This document shows positions 4,549 through 5,564 of a stretch of DNA of 5,564 nt, piece after piece. The notes beneath the pieces were generated by a model, which saw only the letters and a list, made by a program, of their open reading frames with translations, had not been told where the DNA came from and did not search any database. The first letter of the stretch is position 1. Each line of letters opens with the position of its first letter. Origin of the DNA: JBFKUL01 sp041635755 (GTDB taxonomy: Bacteria > Pseudomonadota > Gammaproteobacteria > Burkholderiales > SG8-39); NCBI GenBank assembly GCA_041635755.1, contig JBFKUL010000206.1, forward strand, positions 1 to 5,564, given 5' to 3'. A program made the translations under genes and the position numbers.

Positions 4549-5564
4549 ATGTACGAGCTGCTCTGGAGCGGCATCGTCGATGTTTTTCAGCTGAAGTACA
4601 TGCTGCCGCTGGTGATCGGCACCGTGGTCGGCGTGGTGGGCGGCGCGCTGCCCGGCGTCACGATCACCATGACCATCATCATCGTTCTGCCGTTCACCTT
4701 CGGCCTCGATCCGCTGCAGGGGCTTGCGGCGATGACCGGCGTGTACGTTGGCGGCTCGGCGGGCGGCCTCGTGACCGCGACGCTGCTCGGCATTCCGGGG
4801 ACCCCGTCGTCGGTCGCCACCACCTTCGACGGCTTTCCGATGGCGAAAAAGGGCGACGCGGGGCGTGCGCTGTGGCTCGGCGTATGGGGCTCGTTTTTCG
4901 GCGGCATGATCGGCGGCGTGTTCCTGATCGCCGCGACCGGGCCGCTGGCCAATTTTGCGATCGCTTTCGGGCCGTGGGAATTCTTCTCGCTGTTCGTGCT
5001 TGCGTTGTCGATGGTTGCGGGGCTGGTCGGCCGCTCGCTGCTCAAGGGGTTCCTCTCGGGCGCCATCGGCCTGATCGTCACGGTGCTCGGCAACGATCCG
5101 ATGATGGGACAGCCGCGGCTCACCTTCGGTATCGGGTTCCTCGAGGGCGGCGTGCCGTTCCTGCCGGTGCTGATCGGCGTGTTCGCTTTCGCGCAGATCA
5201 TGTCCGACGTCGAAAAGATGGGTGGCGCGCGCACGCTGGCCGGTTCGATCGATCGCGCCACGAAGCTCACCGTGTCGCACCTCAAGGTCATCTGGGAAGT
5301 CCTGTCGAAGCCGTTTCTGCTGCTGTGGGCCTCGTTCATCGGCGTCGTGATCGGCGTGCTGCCGGCCGTCGGGGGGAGTGCGGCGAACATGATGGCTTAC
5401 GACCAGGCGAAGAAATTCTCGCGCCACCCGGAGCGCTTCGGCACCGGCACGTCAGAAGGCATCGTCGCCTCGGAGTCGGCCAATAACGCGAACGTCGGCG
5501 GCTCGCTCGTCACCATCATGGCCTTCGGCATTCCGGGCGACGCGGTGACCGCGGTGATGCTCGG
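4549..5564 (+). CDS. tctA: TTT-family large permease subunit TctA (3' end outside window)
   Basis: The window holds the first 338 codons of a protein normally about 500 residues long, the large multi-spanning permease that carries the substrate across the inner membrane. The first half has GALPGV (32-37), YVGGSAGG (66-73), LLGIPGTPSS (79-88) and DGFPMAKKGDAGRAL (94-108), all standard TctA landmarks. The family's internal duplication is visible: a second set starts at GVLPAVGG (269-276), with FGTGTSEGIVASESANNA (297-314) and FGIPGDAVTAVML (326-338). In this copy the usual PG of the first loop is PA (Pro272-Ala273). The start ATG 4549 follows the tctB stop after 3 bases with no strong ribosome site, so coupling to tctB is likely. 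The gene is cut by the window edge and shows no internal frameshift. Confidence 0.95.
   Translation, partial: MYELLWSGIVDVFQLKYMLPLVIGTVVGVVGGALPGVTITMTIIIVLPFTFGLDPLQGLAAMTGVYVGGSAGGLVTATLLGIPGTPSSVATTFDGFPMAKKGDAGRALWLGVWGSFFGGMIGGVFLIAATGPLANFAIAFGPWEFFSLFVLALSMVAGLVGRSLLKGFLSGAIGLIVTVLGNDPMMGQPRLTFGIGFLEGGVPFLPVLIGVFAFAQIMSDVEKMGGARTLAGSIDRATKLTVSHLKVIWEVLSKPFLLLWASFIGVVIGVLPAVGGSAANMMAYDQAKKFSRHPERFGTGTSEGIVASESANNANVGGSLVTIMAFGIPGDAVTAVML

Noticed and set aside
3085..5427. A 780-codon open frame on the minus strand opposite the tct genes
   Set aside because: It is extremely rich in Arg, His, Glu, Asp and Gly with no domain pattern, as expected for the antisense of GC-rich coding DNA; the plus strand has three clear transporter genes here.
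4437..5486. Plus-strand frame of 349 codons over tctA
   Set aside because: It is an Arg/His-rich +1 shadow of tctA; the true frame starts at 4549 and carries all TctA motifs.

Overview
The window looks like chromosomal DNA of a high-GC proteobacterium, most likely a betaproteobacterium of Burkholderiales type. The reasons are the GC-rich codon use of positions 655-5564 and the combination of a tripartite tricarboxylate transporter (TTT) with a Bug-type binding protein, a HpcH/HpaI aldolase and a MaoC-type hydratase, a gene mix very common in that group. The taxon is inferred from gene content, not from any marker gene.

Layout. (1) Positions 1-585 look like the end of an integron cassette array. 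A well-formed attC recombination site (53-115) is followed 6 bases later by a 133-codon orphan ORF (122-523) of clearly lower GC. A second, badly decayed attC-like sequence (525-584) starts one base after its stop codon. The first bases are probably the 3' end of the preceding cassette. (2) Positions 586-654 are a short non-coding junction with one inverted repeat. (3) A MaoC-like hydratase gene (655-1101, minus strand) diverges from the rest across an 89-base intergenic region. (4) On the plus strand, a HpcH/HpaI-type aldolase (1191-1973) overlaps by 4 bases a D-2-hydroxyacid dehydrogenase (1970-2968). (5) After a 128-base gap holding two hairpins and a very strong Shine-Dalgarno site comes tctC-tctB-tctA (3097-5564), with tctA cut off by the window edge.

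How the genes may work together. The TTT system would capture a carboxylate in the periplasm (TctC) and import it through TctA/TctB. The aldolase would split or form a 2-oxo-4-hydroxy acid (or an acyl-CoA thioester analogue), the dehydrogenase would interconvert a 2-oxoacid and a D-2-hydroxyacid, and the divergent MaoC protein would hydrate an enoyl-CoA or dehydrate a hydroxyacyl-CoA. This reads as a small uptake-and-catabolism module for an organic acid whose identity the sequence does not reveal. No regulator gene is visible inside the window.

The least ordinary part is the integron cassette end: a good attC, an orphan cassette protein of unknown function and a decayed terminal attC directly against a metabolic locus. 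No integrase gene is in the window. I see no CRISPR array, tRNA, rRNA or insertion sequence.
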